A stretch of DNA of 64,000 nt. It comes from Acidobacteriota bacterium. GTDB lineage: Bacteria > Acidobacteriota > Terriglobia > Acidiferrales > UBA7541. The notes under the pieces were generated by a model that had not been told where the DNA came from, made no database searches, and saw only the letters and a program-made list of their open reading frames with translations. The DNA is taken from the NCBI GenBank assembly GCA_013289665.1, contig JABCZN010000003.1:221101-285100 (forward strand), given 5' to 3'. Shown piece by piece: positions 27,506 to 36,105 of this stretch (position 1 is the first letter of the stretch; the number at the start of each line of letters is the position of its first letter). Both the position numbers and the translations under genes were made by a program.

Positions 27506-28825
27506 ATGCCGAGAGTTGGACTCTATCCGATAGCAAAGCGCCTGCTCTTCACTGCCGTCGCGATTCTTTCAGCGGCCGCGTTCGTTTTCGCCGGACAGAG
27601 CAATCCGCCGAAGACCGGCTCCTGGTCCGGCGTCCTCGTAACCAGCGCCTGCAACGCCGACGAAGCCTTCAACGAATCTCCCGAGTGCTTCAAAACCGTT
27701 CCCGGCGCAAAGATCGCTCTCTACGACGACACCAACCGCCTCATGTACTCGCTCGAACCGCAGGATAAAGTCACCGGCCGTCTCGGCGACACCGTCACCA
27801 TCCGCGGCGCTCTCGACGAGGACACGATCAACGTCGCTTCCACCGAACCGATGGCCATCGGCCTCGCCGTTGGCCAAAAGGCTCCCAATTTTTCCGCCCG
27901 CGATGAGTTCGGCCACATCCAGACGCTTGAAACTCTCAAAGGCCCGAAAGGCACGGTTCTTCTTTTCTTCCGTTCCGCGGACTGGTGACCCTTCTGCAAA
28001 GGGCAGCTGGTCCAGCTGCAAAGCGCGTTCCCGCGTTTTGAAAAGCAGGGCGTCAAGTTCGCGGCCATCAGCTACGACTCCGAGGAGATCCTGAAATTCT
28101 TCGCCGACCGCCACAAGATCGAATATCCGATGCTCGCCGACCCGGATTCGAAAATCATCAAAGCCTATGGCGTCTTCAATCACGAAGCCACCGGCATGCA
28201 GAAGGGTTTTGCGCGCCCCGGCTATTTCTTCATTGATTCGAACGGCGCCATCAAGGAAAAATTCTTCGAAGCGAAATACCGCGAACGCCTCACCGGCAAC
28301 AGCATCATCGCGAAACTCTTCCCCGAATTGGGCCAGGAAGTCACGGACACGCTCGAAGCCCCGCATCTCGGGCTCGCGCTCCAGCAATCCGATCGCACCG
28401 GCGTTCCCGGCACGCGCATAACAATTTCCGCAGAAGTTCGGCTCCCCGCCGACGTTCACGTCTACGCCCCTGGCACCCAGGGCTACAAGCCCGTCAGACT
28501 GGTGATGGACGACGTCCCCGATCTGGAGTTGAACCCAGTCGTTTACCCCGCATCCAGAACTCTCTATCTCCCGGCGATCAAGGAAAAAGTGCCCGTCTAT
28601 GAAGGCACCTTCCGCATCAGCCAGGACGTCAAAGTCAGCTCCAGCTCGCAATTCTGGAGCTCCCTCGGCAAAGACGGCAAAACCTTCACGCTTACTGGCA
28701 GGCTCGAATATCAGGCCTGCGACAAAACCATGTGCTACGTGCCAACGTCCGTCCCGGTCAAGTGGCAGCTCCAGGTCTTCCCGCTCGATCGCACCCGCGC
28801 CCCGGTGGACATTCGTCATAAATAA
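27506..28825 (+). CDS. Predicted selenoprotein: secreted peroxiredoxin-like protein, U-x-x-C, fused to a DsbD-alpha-like domain
   Basis: Read through an in-frame TGA at 27986-27988, this is a single 439-residue protein. It has a signal peptide (1-29), an N-terminal domain (about 36-117) resembling the small protein at 47854, an AhpC/TSA-type thioredoxin-fold domain (about 120-275) and a C-terminal DsbD-alpha-like domain (about 288-425) with C405 and C410. The TGA is residue 161, exactly where the first redox cysteine belongs (RSADW-U-PFC, resolving C164). The frame stays open for 279 codons after it with unchanged codon use. A hairpin at 28003-28019 fits a bacterial SECIS. The ATG has AGGACGGG upstream; an in-frame TTG lies 21 nt earlier. 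A Cys-to-stop mutation is the alternative. Confidence 0.8.
28003..28019 (+). promoter_or_regulatory. Candidate bacterial SECIS hairpin
   Basis: GCAGCTG-GTC-CAGCTGC: a perfect 7-bp stem with a 3-nt loop whose first base is G. The loop starts 22 nt after the TGA. Bacterial SECIS elements lie inside the coding region just downstream of UGA with a small apical loop carrying an early G, so position and shape both fit. SelB binding is inferred. Confidence 0.6.
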
Positions 28826-28931
28826 GCAATCGATGCTCGACTTCAGGTTGTCGAGACTATTTCAGGACGAAGCCATAATCTGAAAAATCGTTAACCCCGG
28901 ATTCCGAACTTTGAATTAGTCTGGCTGAGCC

Positions 28932-29939
28932 ATGACTCGTTATCATCGTTTTTGGTTTGCCTGCTTTTTGCTTCCGGTCGTTCTCTGCTTGCCTTCGAGC
29001 GCAGCGAGCCCGGCCGATCAGCCCCTTTTTACATCAAATCACGAAGTGCTTCGGCTGGATGTGCCCAGCGAGTTTCGATTCGTTGCGTTTGGGGATACAC
29101 GATTTCACGATCCCGCCGACACAGAAGCCGCGAATGCGCTTGTCAGGCAAACGCTGGTGAAGGCCATTGACGAAGAGAATCCGGCCTTCGTATCGATCGG
29201 TGGCGACATTGTCTATTCCGGGGACAATCCGAAGGACTGGCAGGTTTGGGACGCGGAGACCGCCCTCTGGCAAGAGCACAAAGTTGTCATTTACCCCGCG
29301 CTCGGAAATCACGATCTCCACGGAGACCAAACGACTGCGCTTGGAAGCTATTTTGCACGTTTTCCGGCGATCAAGGGAAGCCGGTTCTACTCCGTGCGGA
29401 TTGGAAACTCGCTGCTATTGGTCCTGGATAGCGCGCTCGATGAACTCACCGGTCCGCAGGGTGAATGGCTGCGCGGCCAAATCGAGCAACTCGCTCCAAA
29501 TGTTGATTTCCTGTTCTTCGTATTCCACCACCCTCCCTACACCAGTTCGTCCGATGAGAAGGCTTACGGTGGCGGGCACTCGGCGCGAGATAAGGAATTG
29601 GCCCTTGCCGGGTTCCTCGAGGAAAAGCAGAAGCAAGCGCGGGCGCGTTTTGTGGTTTTTAACGGTCACGTGCACAATTACGAGCGGCATCAGCATGGCG
29701 GAGTAATCTATTTCGTGACGGGGGGCGGGGGAGCGCATGCTTATCCGATCACCCGAAAGGCCGACGACCCCTACAAGGATCCGGGAATCAACTACCACTA
29801 CCTGCTGGTGGATGTGGACAAGAAGCACGTCCGGATTACGATGAAGAAACTGGAATTCAAGGATGGCAAACCGGTGTGGACCCAGCCGGACGAAACTGTG
29901 ATCCCGGCGAACCTCGTGAAAGCTGCGGGTACACGGTAG
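28932..29939 (+). CDS. Secreted calcineurin-like metallophosphoesterase
   Basis: A 335-residue phosphoesterase with a signal peptide (about residues 1-26). All five metal motifs of the calcineurin fold are visible: GDTRFHD, GGDIVYSGD, GNHDLHGD, FHHPPYTSS and GHVHNYERH. The GHVHNYERH motif is typical of the purple-acid-phosphatase-like branch. It acts outside the cytoplasm, probably releasing phosphate from organic phosphates. No strong ribosome-binding site precedes the ATG. It is 106 bp after the selenoprotein gene, and no functional link is evident. Confidence 0.88.
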   Translation: MTRYHRFWFACFLLPVVLCLPSSAASPADQPLFTSNHEVLRLDVPSEFRFVAFGDTRFHDPADTEAANALVRQTLVKAIDEENPAFVSIGGDIVYSGDNPKDWQVWDAETALWQEHKVVIYPALGNHDLHGDQTTALGSYFARFPAIKGSRFYSVRIGNSLLLVLDSALDELTGPQGEWLRGQIEQLAPNVDFLFFVFHHPPYTSSSDEKAYGGGHSARDKELALAGFLEEKQKQARARFVVFNGHVHNYERHQHGGVIYFVTGGGGAHAYPITRKADDPYKDPGINYHYLLVDVDKKHVRITMKKLEFKDGKPVWTQPDETVIPANLVKAAGTR

Positions 29940-29954
29940 CCCGGCAGCAAAATA

Positions 29955-30410
29955 GGTAGTGTCCTAATTTGAATCTGGCGTATCTGGCGTTTGGTTAGTC
30001 ATGGTGGAAATAGAAGAGGTTCCCGTCCAGATCCTTTACAGTGAATTGCCGTAATCCCCAAGGCTTTTTTTCCAAAGGATCCACGATGTTCGCACCCGAC
30101 GACTTCAGTTCCTGGTACGACGCATCGATATCTTCTGCGAACACCCAGTGAACCGCAGGTTCGAACGGCGGGTTCCTCTTCCGAAAGAATATCGTCATAT
30201 TACCGCGCGACACGGCCCCAATTTCCTTGCCTGGGTAAAGCCATCCAATTTCAAATCCGAGTGCATCTCTGTAGTGCTGTTGTGCGCGTTCGACATCCGC
30301 GACCGGCAACTCCGGCACTGGCTGGCCAATTGAGCTCGTTTTCTCTTTTGCGCCCACAAGGCTCTCCTTTATCGAACAAACCCGCCCACGCGTCAAAATA
30401 GGACACTACC
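29955..30410. mobile_element. 456-bp inverted-repeat-bounded cassette carrying a VOC gene
   Basis: The left end GGTAGTGTCCTAATTTGA (29955-29972) and the right end TCAAAATAGGACACTACC (30393-30410) are inverted repeats matching at 17 of 18 positions. They enclose one small gene on the minus strand and no transposase. This looks like a non-autonomous, MITE-like element or passenger cassette. No target-site duplication is evident at the junctions. It lies just upstream of the promoter of the efflux two-component system. Confidence 0.6.
29995..30357 (-). CDS. VOC-family (glyoxalase/bleomycin-resistance-like) protein
   Basis: A 120-residue vicinal-oxygen-chelate fold protein: paired beta-alpha-beta-beta-beta modules, with VADVERAQQHYRDALGFEI in the first and FAEDIDASYQELKSSG plus FTVKDLDGNLFYFHHD in the second. 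The frame opens at a TTG (30396), but the GTG at 30357 has AAGGAG 6 nt upstream and is the better start. Members are lyases, dioxygenases or antibiotic-binding proteins, often spread on mobile elements. It is the only gene inside the 456-bp inverted-repeat unit. The metal ligand set could not be assigned with confidence. Confidence 0.8.
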   Translation of the reverse strand: MGAKEKTSSIGQPVPELPVADVERAQQHYRDALGFEIGWLYPGKEIGAVSRGNMTIFFRKRNPPFEPAVHWVFAEDIDASYQELKSSGANIVDPLEKKPWGLRQFTVKDLDGNLFYFHHD

Positions 30411-30428
30411 AGAAAGTACACCGCTGGG

Positions 30429-30455
30429 TTGTACGGTGAGGATTTGCCGTATGAT
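30429..30455 (+). promoter_or_regulatory. Candidate promoter of the first response regulator, near-leaderless
   Basis: TTGTAC (30429-30434), 15-bp spacer, TATGAT (30450-30455). The ATG at 30462 is 6 nt after the -10, so the transcript would start at or next to the start codon, and no Shine-Dalgarno is seen. The spacer is short, which lowers confidence. Confidence 0.4.
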
Positions 30456-30461
30456 ACGGGC

Positions 30462-31193
30462 ATGCGACTTCTCCTCGTCGAAGACGACTCGCGTATCGCC
30501 CGATTCGTAGCCAAAGGCCTGCGTGAAGAGTCCTACGCCGTCGACGCCGTCCAGAACGGCAACGACGCCGTCTACCAAACCGAAATCAACGATTACGATC
30601 TGATCGTCCTCGACGTCATGATTCCCGGCATGGACGGATTCGCCGTCTGCAAAGCCATCCGCGCCGGTGGCAAGCGCACTCCAATCCTCATGCTCACCGC
30701 GAAAGACGGCGTGGACGATCGCATCAAAGGCCTCGACTCCGGCGCCGACGATTACCTCACCAAGCCCTTCGAATTCCGCGAACTCCTCGCCCGCCTCCGC
30801 GCTCTGCTCCGCCGGCCCAACGAACTCCGTCCCCCGCGAATTACCGTCGGCGATCTCGAACTCGACACCGCGTCGCAAACCGCCAAACGCGGCTCCCGCT
30901 CCATCCCCCTCACCGCCAAGGAATACGCCCTTCTTGAATATTTCGCCCGCAACTCCGGCCGCGTAATCGGCCGCTCAGAAATCGCCGAACACGTCTGGGA
31001 CGAAACCTTCGACCCCTTCTCGAACCTCATCGAAGTTTACGTAAACCGTCTCCGCCGGAAACTTGGCGAGGAAGCCGGCAAGCCTATCCTCCAAACCCGC
31101 CGCGGCAGCGGCTACGTCCTTTGCGACAACGAAGCCCCCGGCAAAAAGCACTCCGCCCAAAACCCGAGCGGCACGAAAAAATCCCATGCTTGA
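30462..31193 (+). CDS. OmpR-family response regulator of efflux-linked two-component system 1
   Basis: A 243-residue regulator: receiver domain (residues 1-115) with acidic pocket E7/D8/D9, phospho-acceptor D51 in VLDVMIPGMDG and the K of KPFEF, then a winged-helix DNA-binding domain (about 130-225) ending LQTRRGSGYVL. The ATG at 30462 begins the typical MRLLLVEDD; an upstream ATG in frame is not needed. The C-terminal tail is Lys/Pro-rich. Its stop overlaps the start of the histidine kinase by 8 bp. It probably controls the downstream PepSY and RND genes. Confidence 0.93.
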   Translation: MRLLLVEDDSRIARFVAKGLREESYAVDAVQNGNDAVYQTEINDYDLIVLDVMIPGMDGFAVCKAIRAGGKRTPILMLTAKDGVDDRIKGLDSGADDYLTKPFEFRELLARLRALLRRPNELRPPRITVGDLELDTASQTAKRGSRSIPLTAKEYALLEYFARNSGRVIGRSEIAEHVWDETFDPFSNLIEVYVNRLRRKLGEEAGKPILQTRRGSGYVLCDNEAPGKKHSAQNPSGTKKSHA

Positions 31194-32667
31194 GTCCGTC
31201 CGCTCCCGCATCACCCTTTGGTACAGCGGCCTCCTCGGCCTTTTCCTGATCTTGCTCGCCGGCCTCACCTACTTTCTCTACTGGCACAACAGCCTGCTCA
31301 GCACCGACAGCAATCTCCTCGAACTGAGCGACACCTATGTCACCACGTTCAACGCCGAGCTGAAGGACGCATCGGGAGAAGACCCAAGAAAAGAGGCCGC
31401 GCGCGTAGCCATGATCGAGCATCGCTTTCGCGACGTCATCTTCGCCATCGTTGACGACCACGGCCAGGTGATTCTGAGCTCCCTCGATTTGCCCGCGCTC
31501 CGTGGTGGACTCGAGCTCTTCACCCCCGAGATTTTTGCCTCCAGAGAGTTCCAGGCCCTGGCGCGCGCTCCGGCCGCCGCCGGCGCGCGCACATTTCAAA
31601 ATGTTCCCGGCGGCAAAAACGGCTTCCGCGGGTATTCGCGCCTGCTGGAGCCCGAGGACCGCACCGTCTCCCTCGTAATCTTGCAATCTCTCCACCCGCA
31701 AAAAGAAATCATGGAGGATATCCGCCACACCTTTTATTGGATTATCCCGATCGCCTTGCTCCTCGCCAGCGCCGGCGGCTATTTCCTCGCCAGAAAAAGT
31801 CTCGCGCCGGTAACCGATATGGCTGCGCAAGCCCGCGGCATGGGCGCCGCCCGCCTCAGCGAACGCCTCGAGGTTTCCAATCCCCGCGACGAACTGGGCA
31901 CCCTCGCTCTCTCCTTCAACGAACTCCTCGACCGTCTCGAAAAATCTTTCGAACAGCAACGCCGTTTCGTCGCCGACGCCTCCCACGAACTCCGCACCCC
32001 GGTGGCAATCCTGCAGGGCGAAACCGAAGTTGCTTTGTCCCGCCCAGACCGCCCGCCCGAGGAATACCGCGAGACCCTCGCAATTCTGCGCGACGAATCC
32101 CATCGTCTCGCGCACATCATCGAAGACCTCTTCACACTGACCCGAGCCGATGCCGGCCAGTATCCGCTGAAACTCCGCGATCTCTACCTCGATGAACTCG
32201 CCACCGATGTTCTCCGCCGCACACGTTCTCTCGCCATCGCCAAAGGCGTCACGCTCACCTCCTCCATCCAGCCGGAGCTTCCTCTCTACGCCGACGAAGA
32301 CCTCCTCCGCCGCATGTTGCTGAACCTCCTTGACAACGCCATCAAATACACGCCAGCCGGCGGCATGGTCAACGTGGACTGCCGTCTCGACAGAGATTCC
32401 TACATTCTCCGCGTCTCCAACACCGGTCCGGGAATTCCCCCCGAACTCCAGTCGCGCATCTTCGAGCGGTTTTTCCGCGCCGACAAGGCGCGCTCGCGCT
32501 CGGAAGGCGATACCGGCGGCGCCGGCCTCGGTCTCTCGATCGCCCGCTGGATCGTCGAAGCTCACCACGGCCGCCTCGAACTCACGCAATCCGATGCCTC
32601 CGGCACCACCTTCACAGCCTTTCTCCCCGTCCCGGGTCAGAGCGCCATTTCCGTCGAGCCCAGGTAG
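31186..32667 (+). CDS. Membrane sensor histidine kinase of two-component system 1
   Basis: A 493-residue kinase. Membrane segments lie near residues 10-32 and 183-205 and enclose a periplasmic sensor region. They are followed by HAMP, a HisKA domain with H267 in FVADASHELRTPVA, and an HATPase domain with the N box NLLDNAIKYTP and the G2 box GAGLGLSIARWIVE. The ATG at 31186 lies inside the end of the regulator gene, indicating coupled translation. The periplasmic region shows no obvious metal-binding cluster. The location ahead of a tripartite RND system suggests it senses an envelope toxin or metal. Confidence 0.92.
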   Translation: MLESVRSRITLWYSGLLGLFLILLAGLTYFLYWHNSLLSTDSNLLELSDTYVTTFNAELKDASGEDPRKEAARVAMIEHRFRDVIFAIVDDHGQVILSSLDLPALRGGLELFTPEIFASREFQALARAPAAAGARTFQNVPGGKNGFRGYSRLLEPEDRTVSLVILQSLHPQKEIMEDIRHTFYWIIPIALLLASAGGYFLARKSLAPVTDMAAQARGMGAARLSERLEVSNPRDELGTLALSFNELLDRLEKSFEQQRRFVADASHELRTPVAILQGETEVALSRPDRPPEEYRETLAILRDESHRLAHIIEDLFTLTRADAGQYPLKLRDLYLDELATDVLRRTRSLAIAKGVTLTSSIQPELPLYADEDLLRRMLLNLLDNAIKYTPAGGMVNVDCRLDRDSYILRVSNTGPGIPPELQSRIFERFFRADKARSRSEGDTGGAGLGLSIARWIVEAHHGRLELTQSDASGTTFTAFLPVPGQSAISVEPR

Positions 32668-32686
32668 CGTCCACCTTCAGGTGGAC
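32665..32686. repeat. Short palindrome starting at a stop codon (TAGCG family)
   Basis: TAGC followed by GTCCACC-TTCA-GGTGGAC, a perfect 7-bp stem. The TAG is the histidine kinase stop. A second GC-rich palindrome (CCGCCCGC-CGCG-GCGGGCGG) follows near 32730-32750. Neither has a clean T-run. They may dampen transcription between the kinase and the PepSY gene. Confidence 0.45.
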
Positions 32687-32899
32687 CAGCCAACCTTTTC
32701 CAGGGGAGGGGCTCTCTTGCCTTTCTAGCCGCCGCCCGCCGCGGCGGGCGGTGTGCGCCGCCGGGGTTTACCTCTTTTTCGCTGCGAGAAATCCCGGTTA
32801 ATCCTGCGTTTATCTCAATCTCGATAGCTTAACGAGAGACAGAGCGGCCAACTTCGTCCCCCGGACATAGGCTATTGGCAAGAGCCGCTCGAGGCAGCG

Positions 32900-33265
32900 A
32901 TGAAAATAACCTTGATGCGATCGATAGCAGCTGGAATCCTGGCGGTCGGATTGTGCGCCGCCGCAGCAGCCCAGGCGCCAACCCCTCTAAAATCGAAGAT
33001 TCCCGCCGCGCTCAAGAAAGACGCCAGGATTTCCGTGGACGAGGCCCGCGCCTCCGCGCTCAAAAAAGTGCCAGGCCAGATCCAGGAAGAAGAGCTAGAG
33101 AAAGAAAACGGCAAGCTGGTTTATTCTTTCGATATCCGCGCCACCGGGCAGAAAGACATAACCGAAGTGCAGGTGAGCGCGACGGACGGCTCGATCGTGA
33201 GCGTCGAGAAAGAGAACGCCGCCAGCGAAGCCAGGGAAAAGAAGCAGGATTCCGGCAAGCCGTAG
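32900..33265 (+). CDS. Secreted PepSY-domain protein
   Basis: A 121-residue periplasmic protein: signal peptide (about residues 1-25, ending AAAQA) and one PepSY domain (RISVDEARASALKKVPG ... VYSFDIRATGQKDITEVQVSATDGSIVSVE). A GAGG ribosome-binding site lies 5 nt before the ATG. PepSY proteins commonly accompany two-component systems and peptidases as envelope modulators. Here it lies between the TCS genes and the TolC gene, so it may tune the kinase or shield the pump; this is inferred from position. Confidence 0.85.
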   Translation: MKITLMRSIAAGILAVGLCAAAAAQAPTPLKSKIPAALKKDARISVDEARASALKKVPGQIQEEELEKENGKLVYSFDIRATGQKDITEVQVSATDGSIVSVEKENAASEAREKKQDSGKP

Positions 33266-33289
33266 CGGCAGGCTGGGCGCCACAAGGTC

Positions 33290-34729
33290 ATGCAAACGAC
33301 AGAACAGTTCGCTCAGGGAACTAAATTCGACCGGAAACATCATTTCGGTTTAATCGGGCTGTTGTGGACTGCCGGACTTCTATCCGGCGGAGTCTGCCGA
33401 GGCCAGCAACCCGAAGCGCCAGCGCCACAGCCCGACCGAGTGGCCAGGCAGAAACAAGCGGCTTCACCCGGCGCCCCAGCTCCCGGATCCCCCGTCCGTC
33501 TCACCTTGGAGCAAGCGCTGGCACTCGCCCGTAAAAACGAGCCGACCTACCAATCGGTCGTGACCGCCGCCGGAGTCGCCCGTGAAACTCGCGCCCAGGC
33601 CCGCGACGCTCTGCTCCCCAGCGTCAATTTCACCACCTCGGATCTTTATACCCAGAGTAACGGGAAGGGTGGCGTCAGATTCATCGCCAACAACACGCCC
33701 CATGAGTACACGAGTCAGGGAAATGTTCACCAGCAGTTGGACCTGGCGTCCTGGGAGACCTATCGCAGCCAGGCGGCGCTGGCAGCAGCAGCGAAAGCCA
33801 AAGCCGAAGTTGCTGCCCGCGGCCTGGTCGTAACCGTCGTTCAGAACTACTTCGCCGCCGCGGCCGCCGAGAAAAAACTCGAGTCCGCCAGCCGCACCGC
33901 CGATGCCGGCGAAAAATTCCTCGAGCTCACCCAGGCCCTCGAAAAGGGCGGGGAAGTCGCCCATTCCGACGTCATCAAGGCGGACCTGCAGGCCCAGGAA
34001 CGCCGCCGCCAACTCCAGGAAGCAAAACTCGGATTGTTGAATGCCCGCCTGGACCTGGCCGTTCTCCTCTTCCCCGATTTCAACGACCATTTCGAAATCG
34101 GCGACGACCTGCACGGAAATGTGGCCTTGCCACCGCAACCGGAATTTGAGTCGCAAGCCGCCCAGGGAAACCCGGAGATCCGAGCCGCCCTCGCCAGTAG
34201 CGAAGCCGCCGCCCACGATGTCAGCGCCGCCCGCGCGGGTTATCTCCCTGTAATCAGCCTCGATTATTTTTACGGGATTGACGCGCCACAATACGCGGTG
34301 AACAGCTCCATCGCTGGAAATAAGGTCTCCAATCTCGGTTCTTCCGCCGTCGCCTCCCTGAATCTTCCCATCTGGAATTGGGGCGCCACGCAAAGCCGCG
34401 TCCGGGCCGCCGAGCTGGAACGCGATCAGGCCAAGCGCGAACTTTCCTTCGCCCAGCGCAAGTTGCTCGCCGAAATGCGTTCCCTCTATTCCGAAGCCGA
34501 AACTGCCCTCAACGAACTCGCCGGCCTGCAGCGCTCCGCCGAACTTTCCGAAGAAAGCTTGCGCCTCACCACCATGCGTTACCAGGGCGGTGAAGCCACG
34601 GTTCTCGAAGTCGTTGACGCGCAGACCACCTTCGCACAAGCCAGCGCCGCCTATCAGGACGGAGCCGTCCGCTATCGCGTCGCGCTCGCAAATCTTCAAA
34701 CACTGACAGGGGTGCTGACAACACCATGA
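33290..34729 (+). CDS. TolC-family outer membrane efflux protein
   Basis: A 479-residue outer-membrane channel subunit. A signal-like hydrophobic segment (residues about 17-36) is followed by two outer-membrane-efflux repeats rich in long amphipathic helices, with typical LTLEQALALARKNEPTYQ, an AELERDQAKRELSFAQRKL coiled-coil and TVLEVVDAQTTFAQA near the C-terminus. Its stop overlaps the adaptor start (ATGA). It completes a tripartite pump with the HlyD adaptor and RND permease that follow. Confidence 0.92.
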   Translation: MQTTEQFAQGTKFDRKHHFGLIGLLWTAGLLSGGVCRGQQPEAPAPQPDRVARQKQAASPGAPAPGSPVRLTLEQALALARKNEPTYQSVVTAAGVARETRAQARDALLPSVNFTTSDLYTQSNGKGGVRFIANNTPHEYTSQGNVHQQLDLASWETYRSQAALAAAAKAKAEVAARGLVVTVVQNYFAAAAAEKKLESASRTADAGEKFLELTQALEKGGEVAHSDVIKADLQAQERRRQLQEAKLGLLNARLDLAVLLFPDFNDHFEIGDDLHGNVALPPQPEFESQAAQGNPEIRAALASSEAAAHDVSAARAGYLPVISLDYFYGIDAPQYAVNSSIAGNKVSNLGSSAVASLNLPIWNWGATQSRVRAAELERDQAKRELSFAQRKLLAEMRSLYSEAETALNELAGLQRSAELSEESLRLTTMRYQGGEATVLEVVDAQTTFAQASAAYQDGAVRYRVALANLQTLTGVLTTP

Positions 34730-36099
34730 AATACGGTGAACGCAAAATGAGCGCAATAAATCGAAATCCTCACTCCCGGAGCGTCTTGCTTCTCGCTGGC
34801 GCAATCCTCCTCCACGGATGCACCTCCGCAGAGAAGGAACCCACGCCGCTTGTCGCCGTCCAGGTCACGCCCGCGAAACGCGGCCCCATCGAGCTTGAAG
34901 TATCCTCTGACGCCGTCGTCTATCCGCTCCAACAGGCGATCCTCACGCCCAAAATCACTTCCACGATCGCCAAGTTTTATGTCCAGCGGGGCACGAAGGT
35001 GAAGCAAGGCCAGTTGCTCGCGTTGCTTGAAAACCAGGATCTCGCCGGCGCCGCGGAACAAAGCAAGGGCGAATTCGAACAAGCGGAAGCCAGCTTCACC
35101 ACCACCACCGGCGCCAGCCTCCCGCAGCAGATTCAGAAAGCCGAACTCGACGCCGCCGCCGCAAAATTGGCTTTCGACGCGCAGCAAAAAGTCTACGATG
35201 CGCGAAAGCAATTGTACGAACAGGGCGCCCTTCCCCGCCGCGATTTCGACCTCGCGGACGTCTCGCTCGCCCAGGCCCGCAGCGCCAACGAGCAGGCGCA
35301 AAAGCAGCTCGCCGACCTCCAGCGCATCGGCAAGCAGCAGGCGCTGAAATCCGCGGGCGGCCAGCTCTCCGCCGCGCAGGGAAAATACCTGAACGCCAAG
35401 GCGCAACTGAGCTACTCGGAAATTCGCAGCCCGATTGATGGCGTCGTCACCGACCGCCCGCAATACCAGGGCGAGCTGGCCACCGCGAACCAGCCCCTTC
35501 TGACGGTCATGAACACGTCAAAGCTGATCGCCAAGGCCCACATTTCGCAGACCGAAGCCGTGCTCCTCAAGGTCGGCAACAAAGCCGAAATCGAATTGCC
35601 GGGCCTCGACGAACCCATCAAAGCAAAAGTTACTCTGGTCAGCCCCGCCCTCGATCCCGGCAGCACCACCATCGAAATCTGGGTGGAAGCCACGAAGCCC
35701 AATCCCGCCCTGAAGCCCGGCATGAATGCGCGCGTCAACGTGATCGCGAAGGACGAGGAAGACGCCCTGGTCGTCCCCGTCTCCGCCGTCTACAAATCCG
35801 AAGAAGCCGGGGACTACGTCATGCTCGCCGGTTCCGACAAAAAAGCCCATCTCACCAAGGTCAAAGTCGGGATCCGGACCAAGGAACTCGCGCAGATCGA
35901 ATCCGGCGTCAGGGAAAACGACTCCGTAATCACCGTCGGAGGCTACGCGTTGCCCGATGGCACCCAAATCCAGATCGAAGCCACGCCTGCTCCCGAACCC
36001 GAAAAAGGCGCCGGCGCAGCGGACGAAAAGGGCGCCAAGGACAAGGACGACGATGAAAAATCCGGCGATGCTGGAAAGCCCGCGAAGGGCAAGGAGTAG
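34726..36099 (+). CDS. RND efflux periplasmic adaptor (HlyD/MFP family)
   Basis: A 457-residue adaptor lipoprotein: hydrophobic leader with lipobox LLHGC (about residue 29). Then come a barrel-sandwich (lipoyl-like) part (TPKITSTIAKFYVQRGTKVKQGQLLALLE), an alpha-helical hairpin, the return strand YSEIRSPIDGVV, and beta-barrel and membrane-proximal domains. The C-terminus is a charged Glu/Lys/Asp-rich tail. It is coupled to the TolC gene by an ATGA overlap; a second ATG 21 nt downstream is an alternative start. It bridges the permease to TolC. Confidence 0.92.
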   Translation: MKYGERKMSAINRNPHSRSVLLLAGAILLHGCTSAEKEPTPLVAVQVTPAKRGPIELEVSSDAVVYPLQQAILTPKITSTIAKFYVQRGTKVKQGQLLALLENQDLAGAAEQSKGEFEQAEASFTTTTGASLPQQIQKAELDAAAAKLAFDAQQKVYDARKQLYEQGALPRRDFDLADVSLAQARSANEQAQKQLADLQRIGKQQALKSAGGQLSAAQGKYLNAKAQLSYSEIRSPIDGVVTDRPQYQGELATANQPLLTVMNTSKLIAKAHISQTEAVLLKVGNKAEIELPGLDEPIKAKVTLVSPALDPGSTTIEIWVEATKPNPALKPGMNARVNVIAKDEEDALVVPVSAVYKSEEAGDYVMLAGSDKKAHLTKVKVGIRTKELAQIESGVRENDSVITVGGYALPDGTQIQIEATPAPEPEKGAGAADEKGAKDKDDDEKSGDAGKPAKGKE

Positions 36100-36105
36100 C
36101 GGCAG

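Noticed and set aside
27986..27988. TGA as the end of a truncated gene, with a second gene starting at 28130
   Set aside because: The two halves are in one frame, codon use and domain continuity run across the TGA, and the codon falls on a redox cysteine position with a SECIS-like hairpin. Selenocysteine fits better than a split gene.
31084..32589. 501-codon minus-strand open frame opposite the first histidine kinase
   Set aside because: It mirrors a clear kinase with all catalytic boxes; the antisense product has no recognisable motif.
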